From DATMXP01 sp964460935 (GTDB taxonomy: Bacteria > Acidobacteriota > Terriglobia > Terriglobales > Acidobacteriaceae), in NCBI GenBank assembly GCA_964460935.1, contig CAYWSM010000135.1, positions 1-5,457 of the forward strand: 5,457 bases of DNA. Direction: 5' to 3'. Within the stretch, counting starts at the first letter, position 1, and every line of letters starts with the position of its first letter. The translations under genes were made by a program, and so were the position numbers. Of this stretch, positions 1-5,244 are shown piece after piece. The notes below the pieces were generated by a model. The model ran no database searches, had not been told where the DNA came from, and saw nothing but the letters and a program-made list of their open reading frames with translations.

Positions 1-2
1 GC

Positions 3-122
3 TACAGCGATCTCGCGTTTAAAGTGGCGCAGCCGGCCGTCTTTGCGGAACTGGCCGTGATGCTATGGCTGATGATTATTGGTGTCCGCGCACCGGCGAC
101 CAAGCGACCAGCCGTCGCCTAG
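3..122 (+). CDS. C-terminal end of a membrane protein, possibly DUF4386-like (5' truncated by window)
   Basis: An open frame enters from the window edge and ends at TAG 120-122, giving 39 residues. They include a hydrophobic helix (residues about 13-28, AELAVMLWLMIIGV) and a short basic, proline/alanine-rich tail (RAPATKRPAVA), so the protein very likely ends with a membrane helix and a short cytoplasmic tail. The E-L-x(3)-L-W-L-x(3)-G-V pattern followed by the stop resembles the last helix of DUF4386 multi-pass membrane proteins of unknown function. With 39 residues this family call is tentative. About 118 bp separate the stop from the next likely start, and no convincing terminator is seen there, so linkage to the downstream pair cannot be judged. 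Confidence 0.5.
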   Translation, partial: YSDLAFKVAQPAVFAELAVMLWLMIIGVRAPATKRPAVA

Positions 123-240
123 GTTACGAACGTTCCTGCTAAGAACCTGTTTGCCGTGTGGATGCGTTAGCATTTCCTGTCGGGCTATTCGCCTCGACCC
201 GCCGTAAACGGTAGTGTTATGTTGTCGCGGCTTTCTTACT

Positions 241-1245
241 GTGCGCTCCTTCGAAACAGCTCCGCCGGAAGTGCAGGAAATCCTGCAGAAGCCGATCAGT
301 GAACTCGGGCTTAAGCTCGAGGGATCGCGGCTGGAAAAGCCCGTACAGCAGCTCTACCAGGAACTCGAGCGCAAGGGCCTGCAGAAGTTCCATCCTCTTA
401 TATATCTGAGCGACGAGTGGGGATGCCCCTCGGGCGAGCCGGTCATCGGCGTGCCGTTCTACCTCGCCGACCCAAGGCTGTCCGAACTGGAGCGCCAGAT
501 CAATGATCTGGAAGACGATCGCGAGATCATGATGTATCTCCGCCATGAGGCCGGACACGCCTTCCTCTACGCCTACAAGCTGCACCACACGCCTGAGTGG
601 CGGGAGCTGTTCGGATCGTTCCGCCGGCCCTATCGCGAGCATTACAAGCCGATCGCGTTCTCGCGCCGCTACGTGCGGCACATGGCTGGATGGTACGCGC
701 AGAAGCATCCGGACGAGGATTTCGCCGAAACTTTCGCGGTATGGCTGACGCCAAACTCGCGCTGGCGCGAGAAGTACAAGTACTGGCCGGCATTGCACAA
801 GCTGGAATATGTGGACCGCGTCTGTCATGAGTTCGCGGCGCAGGAGCCGCCAAAGAAGCGCGGCCGTCCCGATGTCACCGTCGATGACATGGAAGTGACC
901 GTCTCAGAATTTTATGAGCGCATGCTGGAGCAGGAGGTTGCGCCGGACGATGTCGCCGTCGATGCCGACCTGATCGACATCTTCCCCGGCGCGCGCCGCA
1001 GCAAGCATAGTGCCGCCACGTTCGTGCGCGAACATCGAAAGCTACTGCTGGACAAGGTTACCTACTGGACCGGAGTAAGGCGCCCGCTCGCACAAAAGCT
1101 GCTAGAGTCGATAGAGGAGCGATTGCGCCAGCTCGATTTGCGCATCGACCGCCGCCGCGAGCGGGAGGTCATCGCCGAACTCAGCGCTTACATGACGGCG
1201 CTGGCGATGAACTATCTCTTGCGCGGAAAATTCGTACACAGATAA
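241..1245 (+). CDS. HEAGH-type putative zinc metallopeptidase with AT-hook-like linker
   Basis: This 334-aa soluble protein has no signal peptide. What is seen: HEAGH at residues 102-106, the HExxH zinc-binding and catalytic motif, in a helix preceded by a Leu/Glu/Asp-rich segment; about 50 residues on, HPDEDFAETFAVWLTP at 156-171. The Glu of DFAETFA (E163) is the likely third zinc ligand, as in gluzincin-type families with an E-D-x-A-E helix. Between the two lies a conserved-looking stretch rich in Arg and Tyr. A linker at about 203-210 reads PKKRGRPD, an AT-hook-like core, and the last 120 residues are helical and charged. GTG 241 is preferred because it gives MRSFETAPPEV; in-frame GTG 214 adds MLCCRGFLTV, an unlikely start for a globular protein. 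Neither start has a Shine-Dalgarno. The ATP-grasp ligase gene follows after 63 bp on the same strand, suggesting a joint function. The substrate is unknown. The zincin call is firm; peptidase activity is inferred. Confidence 0.85.
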   Translation: MRSFETAPPEVQEILQKPISELGLKLEGSRLEKPVQQLYQELERKGLQKFHPLIYLSDEWGCPSGEPVIGVPFYLADPRLSELERQINDLEDDREIMMYLRHEAGHAFLYAYKLHHTPEWRELFGSFRRPYREHYKPIAFSRRYVRHMAGWYAQKHPDEDFAETFAVWLTPNSRWREKYKYWPALHKLEYVDRVCHEFAAQEPPKKRGRPDVTVDDMEVTVSEFYERMLEQEVAPDDVAVDADLIDIFPGARRSKHSAATFVREHRKLLLDKVTYWTGVRRPLAQKLLESIEERLRQLDLRIDRRREREVIAELSAYMTALAMNYLLRGKFVHR

Positions 1246-1254
1246 ATAAAAGAC

Positions 1255-1295
1255 GAAGTTCGAAGTAATCCAAAGCCGGTTTCACTTCGTACTTC
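1255..1295. repeat. Imperfect inverted repeat between metallopeptidase and ligase genes
   Basis: The arms GAAGTTCGAAGT (1255-1266) and ACTTCGTACTTC (1284-1295) pair at 11 of 12 positions, with one T-T mismatch. The 17-nt loop itself contains AAAGCCGGTTT, nearly self-complementary. The right arm ends 13 nt before the ligase ATG at 1309, and no T-run follows, so this is not a typical intrinsic terminator. It could be an mRNA hairpin that sets relative expression of the two genes, or a protein-binding site. Confidence 0.6.
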
Positions 1296-1308
1296 CTTCA
1301 TATTTGTA

Positions 1309-2370
1309 ATGACGACCAAGCTCAAAGTTGCGGTTCTCTACGATCAATGGGAAGAGCAGGCCCCTCCGCCCGAGCCCGAACCGGAGCCGGAGAAGCCTGT
1401 CCGGAAAAAAGCCAAGAAGAAGACGGTCAAGAAAAAGAAAGAGAAGCACGACCGCGAAGAAATCTTCGAGGCTCTCGAAAAACTCGGCCACGAGCCGTTT
1501 TTCCATGTTCTCGACGGACGCACCCAGTCGTTATTCGCGCTCGCAAAGTGCGGCGCCGACCTCGTGTTCAACCTGACCGAATCGTACGCAGGCGACGACA
1601 CCAAAGAGATGAACGTTGCCGCCTACATGGACCTCATCAATCTGCCGTACACGGGCACGGGTCCGCACGGCAACTTTCTCGCGCAGGATAAAGCCACGGC
1701 GAAGAAGATGTTCGCCTTCCACGGCATCCGTACGCCGTACTTCGCGATGTCGTATCGCGGGCGTCTCGATCATTCGCACGACATCAAGTTTCCGCTGATC
1801 GTAAAGCCGGTATGGGAAGACGGTTCCATCGGAATCGACTCCAATTCGCTCGTCAGCAGCGTGAAAGAGTTGATGTCTCGCATCCAGTACATCCAGGACG
1901 AATTCGATTCGCCGGCGCTGATCGAGGAGTACATCGATGGCCGCGAAATCTACGGCGGCGTGCTCGGCAGTTACGAACACACGGAAGCTCTGCCGCTGAT
2001 CGAACTGGACTTGTCGAAGCTGCCGAAGGGAATGCCGCGAATCGCCAGCCAGGACGTGAAATTCGACAAAGAAACCGAAGCGTACAAGCTGACCAAATCG
2101 GTGATTATCGAAGACATGGACGAGCAACTCGTCCAGAAATTACAGGACACTGTCCTGAAGGCCTACCGTGCCTGTAAATTGCGCGACTATGGCCGCATCG
2201 ACATGCGCATGAACGACAAAGGCGAGATCTTCGTCATCGAGGCGAACCCGAATCCATGGCTGGCGAGCGCGCAGGAATTCGCCATGGCGGCGAAGAAGTC
2301 GGGCCGCTCGTACACACAACTGATCGGCGAAATCGTGGACCTGGCGCGGGCACGGTACGGGATCAGCTAA
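1309..2370 (+). CDS. D-Ala-D-Ala-ligase-like ATP-grasp carboxylate-amine ligase
   Basis: This 353-aa cytoplasmic protein has the ATP-grasp fold of the Ddl group, which activates a carboxylate as acyl-phosphate with ATP and joins it to an amine. Motifs in order: KVAVLY (6-11) of the N-terminal domain; DLVFNLTE (84-91); LPYTGTG (112-118); AQDKATAKKMF (125-135), holding an ATP-binding Lys; PLIVKPVWEDGSIGI (162-176), the second nucleotide Lys and flexible loop; LIEEYIDGREIYGGVLG (204-220); and DYGRIDMR (293-300) with FVIEANPNPW (308-317), where D298, E311 and N313 should bind magnesium. EANPNP replaces the EINTMPG of true Ddl, so the substrate is probably not D-alanine; it may be a peptide or amino acid. 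Residues 18-48, in the loop after strand 1, are an insert of PPPEPEPEPEKP followed by a lysine run. The ATG has no Shine-Dalgarno. It sits directly after the zincin gene, a likely partner. The fold is certain; the reaction is not. Confidence 0.9.
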   Translation: MTTKLKVAVLYDQWEEQAPPPEPEPEPEKPVRKKAKKKTVKKKKEKHDREEIFEALEKLGHEPFFHVLDGRTQSLFALAKCGADLVFNLTESYAGDDTKEMNVAAYMDLINLPYTGTGPHGNFLAQDKATAKKMFAFHGIRTPYFAMSYRGRLDHSHDIKFPLIVKPVWEDGSIGIDSNSLVSSVKELMSRIQYIQDEFDSPALIEEYIDGREIYGGVLGSYEHTEALPLIELDLSKLPKGMPRIASQDVKFDKETEAYKLTKSVIIEDMDEQLVQKLQDTVLKAYRACKLRDYGRIDMRMNDKGEIFVIEANPNPWLASAQEFAMAAKKSGRSYTQLIGEIVDLARARYGIS

Positions 2371-2404
2371 CCAAACTTCGTCCCCCGGTTTACTGGGTGA
2401 TTCT

Positions 2405-2424
2405 CATCACAACCGCTTGTGATG
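2405..2424. other. Perfect 8-bp stem-loop after the ligase gene
   Basis: CATCACAA (2405-2412) and TTGTGATG (2417-2424) pair perfectly around a CCGC tetraloop, 35 nt after the ligase stop codon and about 80 nt before the next start. No T-run follows (next bases GCCTTCCG), so it is not a standard intrinsic terminator. It could stabilise the 3' end of the upstream mRNA or be a dyad operator for the small genes. The half-site order TCACA...TGTGA is opposite to that of a CRP site. Confidence 0.5.
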
Positions 2425-2496
2425 GCCTTCCGCAGGTTCCGGAGCCGATCCGTCCTAAGCTGCTGCTTGAAAGTTCCCACTGGGCCCAAGTTTTAC

Positions 2497-2502
2497 GGGA
2501 GG
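2497..2502 (+). promoter_or_regulatory. Shine-Dalgarno GGGAGG for the 65-aa gene
   Basis: GGGAGG lies 4 nt before ATG 2507. It is one of only two strong ribosome sites in the window, and it supports this short ORF as a real gene. Confidence 0.75.
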
Positions 2503-2506
2503 TCCC

Positions 2507-2704
2507 ATGCAGTTCGCGGCAATCATACTTACCGTCATAGCCGTTTACGCGGCGTTTTACTCCTTCTGCAAGATCGCGGCTGACGCGGAAGCGCAAGCCG
2601 ACCGTTATCGCCGTAGAGTTCTCCAGGCCCGTGCAAGTGCACCGCCGGTCTGGCGCTTGAGCATCGAACACGTTCGCCCATGGGAGGTCGCCCGTGAACA
2701 GTGA
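2507..2704 (+). CDS. Small single-pass membrane protein, unknown function
   Basis: This 65-aa protein is not recognised as a member of any known family. Residues 2-20 (QFAAIILTVIAVYAAFYSF) form one uncleaved hydrophobic helix. A Cys-Lys follows, then an Ala/Glu/Arg helix (about 22-43, with RYRRR) and a proline- and tryptophan-containing tail ending WEVAREQ. Arg-rich residues right after the helix suggest a periplasmic N-terminus and cytoplasmic C-terminus. The strong GGGAGG 4 nt before the ATG supports translation. The last 11 nt overlap the start of the 87-aa gene, and the Shine-Dalgarno of that gene lies inside this one, so translation is probably coupled and the products may act together. 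An overlapping minus-strand ORF exists but lacks such signals. Confidence 0.65.
   Translation: MQFAAIILTVIAVYAAFYSFCKIAADAEAQADRYRRRVLQARASAPPVWRLSIEHVRPWEVAREQ
2682..2687 (+). promoter_or_regulatory. Shine-Dalgarno GGGAGG for the 87-aa gene, inside the upstream ORF
   Basis: GGGAGG lies 6 nt before GTG 2694 and within the 3' end of the 65-aa gene. The context GGGAGGTCGCCC-GTG closely copies GGGAGGTCCC-ATG at the previous gene. It decides for the GTG start. Confidence 0.75.
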
Positions 2705-2957
2705 CGACCTCACTCCTTTCCGCATCAGCAAGCCTTTCGCCGAACGCATGCATGAAGTACTCGACGCCATCAGCAGCGACCCGAATGGCCTGTACCAGGT
2801 AACGTACCGAGTGGGTCAGGTGATGGTTTCGGCGCAGATTTGGGTTGATTCGTCAGACGAACCGCCAAATCCCGAGCTGACGGATTTCGATCGCGAGTTC
2901 CTGAAGCAAGTTCGCGTGCTGCCAATCGATCAATCCGAAGAGCACGCTGCTCACTGA
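2694..2957 (+). CDS. Small soluble protein, unknown function
   Basis: This 87-aa protein has no signal peptide or membrane helix and is not recognised. It starts at GTG 2694, set by the GGGAGG 6 nt upstream. Residues 9-28 (FRISKPFAERMHEVLDAISS) look like one amphipathic helix. They are followed by a probable beta hairpin (YQVTYRVGQVMVSAQIWV, about 34-51), then an acidic, proline-containing segment and a second helix (TDFDREFLKQV). The alpha-beta-beta-alpha layout suggests one compact domain. Overall charge is acidic, contrasting with the basic C-terminus of the 65-aa membrane protein it overlaps by 11 nt, so the two could interact at the inner face of the membrane. That is inference from context only. 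Confidence 0.7.
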   Translation: MNSDDLTPFRISKPFAERMHEVLDAISSDPNGLYQVTYRVGQVMVSAQIWVDSSDEPPNPELTDFDREFLKQVRVLPIDQSEEHAAH

Positions 2958-3003
2958 GTTTGTACTACAGTTCCTTAAAGGCCTTCTTGTAAGTTTCATC
3001 TGG

Positions 3004-3031
3004 TAGACTCCCGTCGTATTCCGGCTACAAT
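3004..3031 (+). promoter_or_regulatory. Promoter-like element for the TPR gene, implying a leaderless mRNA
   Basis: TAGACT (3004-3009; 4 of 6 to TTGACA) is separated by 16 bp from TACAAT (3026-3031; 5 of 6 to TATAAT). Transcription would begin at about 3038-3039, exactly at the ATG of the TPR gene. It also overlaps the alternative ATG at 3030, which would then lie upstream of the transcript. Confidence 0.4.
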
Positions 3032-3038
3032 GGCCGCC

Positions 3039-4865
3039 ATGCCGCGAATCGCAATCCTTCTCGTCCTATATTTGTTCTCTTTGCAGGTGGCTTTCGCCGT
3101 GGACACGACACTGTCTGGACAATCGTGGGTCGAAGTCAAAAGTCCGAATTTTGTAGTTGTAAGCAATGCCGGTCAGCAGAAGGCCCGTCAAACGGCATTT
3201 CATCTTGAGCAATTTCGTTCTGTATTTGAACATTCATTTCCGGGCTTCCGGTTAAGCGCGGCGGAACCGACACTTATATTGGCTCTAAAAAACGAGGACA
3301 CGATGAAGGAATTAGCACCGCAATATTGGTCTAATCCCAACAGCGCGCATCCGGCATTTCTTTTTCAATCGGGGTGGGAGCAGAGTTTCGCTGCAGTGCG
3401 GATTGACCTCGATGATTCTCTTAACTATCTGGTTGGCGACTACGTGTTCTTACTCTTGAACGTGAATTTTGTACATCTCCCGTCATGGCTAAGGACAGGA
3501 ATCGCGCAGTTCTTTATACCGACAGAGATCACGGAAAACGAAGTCAAGCTTGGAATGCCTAGCCGGTGGGAGTCTTACCTGCGTCGCAAGCCAAGCCCAC
3601 CTATTCCGCTGGGCGCCTTGCTGACTGAGACTCATGGAGCATTGGACAAGAACAAGTGGGCGTCCGCTGACTTCGAGTCTGAAGCCTGGGCACTTACCCA
3701 CATGTTGATCCTGGGCCCTAACATGGGCAATGGTGCCAAATTGGATGAATTCATTAGTCGGCTTTCCCACGAGTCAAATCAGACCAAGGCTTTCGAAGAA
3801 ACGTTCGGCAAGCTTAACGATGTCTATATTCAACTCGATCGTTATACCCGGCAACACGGTTTTGCTGCTCTGGGACTCAAAAATATGCCGAGCGTGCCGG
3901 CTCTTGCACTCACCAGCCGGGATTTGAGCAAGGGCGAGGTCGCGACGTACTTGGCGGAATTTGAACGGGCTCGAGGACGCTGGCAGGACACTGACGAGTG
4001 GCTCGATATGGCGCTCAAAGACAAACCTGAGATTGCTGCCGCTCATCGTGTACGAGGATTTCAACTATTTCTTCATGAGAACGATGCAGAGGCCTTGGGT
4101 GAATTCAGTAAAGCCACAGAGCTGGACCCGAAAGATTATCTCGCAAAGTATTTTTGGGTCATGATGAAGTACGGCGAGCCGAAGAGCGATAGTGACACCG
4201 AGAAATTGGTTCAAGGTCTAAGAGAGGTTCGCACGATTAATTCGAACTTTGCGCCCGTGCACGTAGAACTGTCACACGCATATGTGCGCCTGAAGCAGTT
4301 GGATATGGCCTTGCAAGCTGCGCAATTTGCGGCGCAACTCGAACCGGGCCGTGCAGGATATCACTCGAACCTAGCGCGGATCATGCTCTTGAAGGGTGAC
4401 ATCGCCGGTGCAGCCGGGGTGGCGCGTTTCGTGGCTGAGCGTTGGTCGGGGACAGATCGTGATCAGGCAATTGAGATCTGGCACGAAGCAGTTTTGCGAG
4501 ACAAGACTCTTGCTGACTCACAGTTGGAGGCCCACTCTGATGCTCCGGAGGGCAGCATCGTGAGTGGAATCATCGTTTCGGCGCGGTGTGCAGATAAAGA
4601 AAAGAACCAGACTGCTGAACTGGTGATACGGAGCGACGACAAACTCCTACACCTGCATGGAGACCCAGCCCAACCTATGCGCATTGGGTTTGAAGATACG
4701 CTATGGTATGGGGCTGATCATTTCATCTTTTGTCGTCATGTTGAAGGGAGGTCGGCGGCCGTGGTGTATACCCCCTCTGGCGGGACAGACGGAACCATCG
4801 TCCAAGTTAGAGTCAAGGATGATTTGCCCGCCTCGCTGACTACTTCCAACAGTTCGGAGAACTAG
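3039..4865 (+). CDS. Secreted TPR protein with degenerate peptidase-MA-like domain
   Basis: This protein has 608 residues from ATG 3039. ATG 3030 adds only MAA and falls on a -10-like box; neither has a Shine-Dalgarno. Residues 1-20 are a signal peptide (MPRIAILLVL..., cleavage after AFA), so it acts in the envelope or outside. Residues 29-270 resemble the gluzincin-like domain often joined to TPRs in acidobacteria: WVEVKSPNFVVVS (30-42) opens it, and SEAWALTHML (214-223) matches its late helix. Where active relatives have HEYTH, this protein has GDYVF (133-137). Where they have WLNEGLAE it has WLRTGIAQ (150-157), so both His and both key Glu are lost. TPR-type helical pairs cover about 300-465. 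A beta-rich C-terminal domain (about 502-597) has Cys517 and Cys565, possibly a disulfide. Likely a binding or scaffold protein. Its codons look more AT-rich than those of its neighbours. Alignment to the peptidase family is from memory. Confidence 0.85.
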   Translation: MPRIAILLVLYLFSLQVAFAVDTTLSGQSWVEVKSPNFVVVSNAGQQKARQTAFHLEQFRSVFEHSFPGFRLSAAEPTLILALKNEDTMKELAPQYWSNPNSAHPAFLFQSGWEQSFAAVRIDLDDSLNYLVGDYVFLLLNVNFVHLPSWLRTGIAQFFIPTEITENEVKLGMPSRWESYLRRKPSPPIPLGALLTETHGALDKNKWASADFESEAWALTHMLILGPNMGNGAKLDEFISRLSHESNQTKAFEETFGKLNDVYIQLDRYTRQHGFAALGLKNMPSVPALALTSRDLSKGEVATYLAEFERARGRWQDTDEWLDMALKDKPEIAAAHRVRGFQLFLHENDAEALGEFSKATELDPKDYLAKYFWVMMKYGEPKSDSDTEKLVQGLREVRTINSNFAPVHVELSHAYVRLKQLDMALQAAQFAAQLEPGRAGYHSNLARIMLLKGDIAGAAGVARFVAERWSGTDRDQAIEIWHEAVLRDKTLADSQLEAHSDAPEGSIVSGIIVSARCADKEKNQTAELVIRSDDKLLHLHGDPAQPMRIGFEDTLWYGADHFIFCRHVEGRSAAVVYTPSGGTDGTIVQVRVKDDLPASLTTSNSSEN

Positions 4866-4951
4866 TCCAGACAACAGGCGATCCACGCGAATCGCGGTGC
4901 GACGTTTCGCATCTATATGAAAGACAAGCCTCTACGCGGCATTCCGGCCGT

Positions 4952-4981
4952 TTGTGTTTTGTCCCCCTTCGGGCGTATCAT
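4952..4981 (+). promoter_or_regulatory. Promoter-like element for the candidate small RNA
   Basis: TATCAT (4976-4981) matches TATAAT at 5 of 6 positions. A weak -35, TTGTGT (4952-4957; 3 of 6), lies 18 bp upstream. The predicted start at about 4988 is 3 nt before the first base of the first stem at 4991. The weak -35 limits confidence. Confidence 0.35.
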
Positions 4982-4987
4982 TTAGGT

Positions 4988-5146
4988 GGAGTGGCGTAGG
5001 TGTCCTGCCGCTCACGGATGTGCTGAGTACGCCGCGCATCTGAACCCGAGAACGCCGAGCTACTGAGCCCGGGTTGCGGGAAGTGCAATCCGACACGGTC
5101 AGGCTTTGGCGAACCAGACCAGTGGGCGCGAGCCCACTTTTTATTT
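4988..5146 (+). ncRNA. Candidate structured small RNA upstream of rimP, family not recognised
   Basis: About 160 nt without an ORF, framed by a -10-like box and an intrinsic terminator. Stems readable by eye: P1, GTGGCGTA (4991-4998) with TACGCCGC (5028-5035), one G-U pair, capped by CTCA (5011-5014) with TGAG (5024-5027); P2, GCAT (5036-5039) with GTGC (5083-5086), enclosing AACCCG (5043-5048) with CGGGTT (5070-5075); P3, GGTC (5097-5100) with GACC (5117-5120), with TGG/CCA inside; then the terminator. GTGTC (5000-5004) could also pair with GACAC (5092-5096), forming a pseudoknot with P1. It shows no SRP GGAAGGAAGCAG-type core, no tRNA T-loop and no RNase P or tmRNA hallmarks. The lack of 5'-3' end pairing argues against 6S RNA. 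It could be an independent sRNA or a leader that attenuates rimP. No covariation data could be examined. Confidence 0.4.
5121..5146 (+). terminator. Intrinsic terminator with GCGA (GNRA) loop
   Basis: AGTGGGC (5121-5127) and GCCCACT (5132-5138) form a perfect 7-bp GC-rich stem with a GCGA tetraloop. TTTTTATTT (5138-5146) follows directly. It ends the transcript read through 4988-5120 about 100 nt before rimP, so rimP needs its own start, or readthrough. Confidence 0.85.
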
Positions 5147-5151
5147 GAACA

Positions 5152-5237
5152 GGAGTTAGCGGTTAGGAGTTGGGAGTTAGCGCAAAACGGCCGGACGGTC
5201 GGTTCTTGCTAACTACTAACCCCTAACTCCTAACTAC
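5152..5237. repeat. Imperfect inverted repeat with 30-bp arms made of GTTAGGAGTTAG-type units
   Basis: The left arm 5152-5181 and right arm 5208-5237 are complementary at 24 of 30 positions around a 26-nt GC-rich loop. Each arm is itself built of short repeats: GGAGTTAG, GTTAGGAGTT and GGAGTTAG on the left; CTAACTAC, TAACCCC and TAACTCC on the right. It sits between the terminator and rimP. The right arm ends 7 nt before the ATG, so the pyrimidine-rich arm occupies the place where a Shine-Dalgarno should be. Such units appear to be common intergenic repeats in acidobacteria (recalled, not checked). It may be a mobile miniature repeat or a structured leader. Confidence 0.8.
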
Positions 5238-5244
5238 TTTTCAC

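Noticed and set aside
121..148. AGGTT/AACCT pairing after the first stop codon as a terminator
   Set aside because: The stem is only 5 bp with a long loop and is followed by GTTTG, too weak to call.
217..828. 203-aa minus-strand ORF opposite the metallopeptidase gene
   Set aside because: It is antisense to the HEAGH-encoding frame and shows no domain features of its own.
1531..2127. 198-aa minus-strand ORF opposite the ATP-grasp gene
   Set aside because: It lies wholly within a clearly conserved ATP-grasp frame, and its protein has no recognisable motifs; it is a GC-driven shadow.
2467..2496. TTGAAA with TTTTAC as a promoter for the 65-aa gene
   Set aside because: The -10 matches only 3 of 6, and the start would fall at the Shine-Dalgarno, leaving it outside the transcript.
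2390..2770. 126-aa minus-strand ORF across the small gene pair
   Set aside because: The plus-strand ORFs here have strong Shine-Dalgarno sites and plausible protein features; the minus-strand product is low-complexity and Arg/Ser/Cys-rich.
4866..4985. 39 open codons after the TPR stop TAG, in the same frame, including a 22-codon ATG ORF at 4917-4985
   Set aside because: The length is within chance, there is no Shine-Dalgarno, and the family-like C-terminal domain of the TPR protein is already complete before the stop. Stop-codon readthrough cannot be supported.
4988..5146. 6S RNA or 4.5S SRP RNA identity for the structured region
   Set aside because: There is no pairing of 5' and 3' ends into a long rod with a central bubble, and no GGAAGGAAGCAG-like SRP core.
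5152..5237. CRISPR array or tandem repeat
   Set aside because: The units are short, inverted between the two arms, and lack regular spacers.
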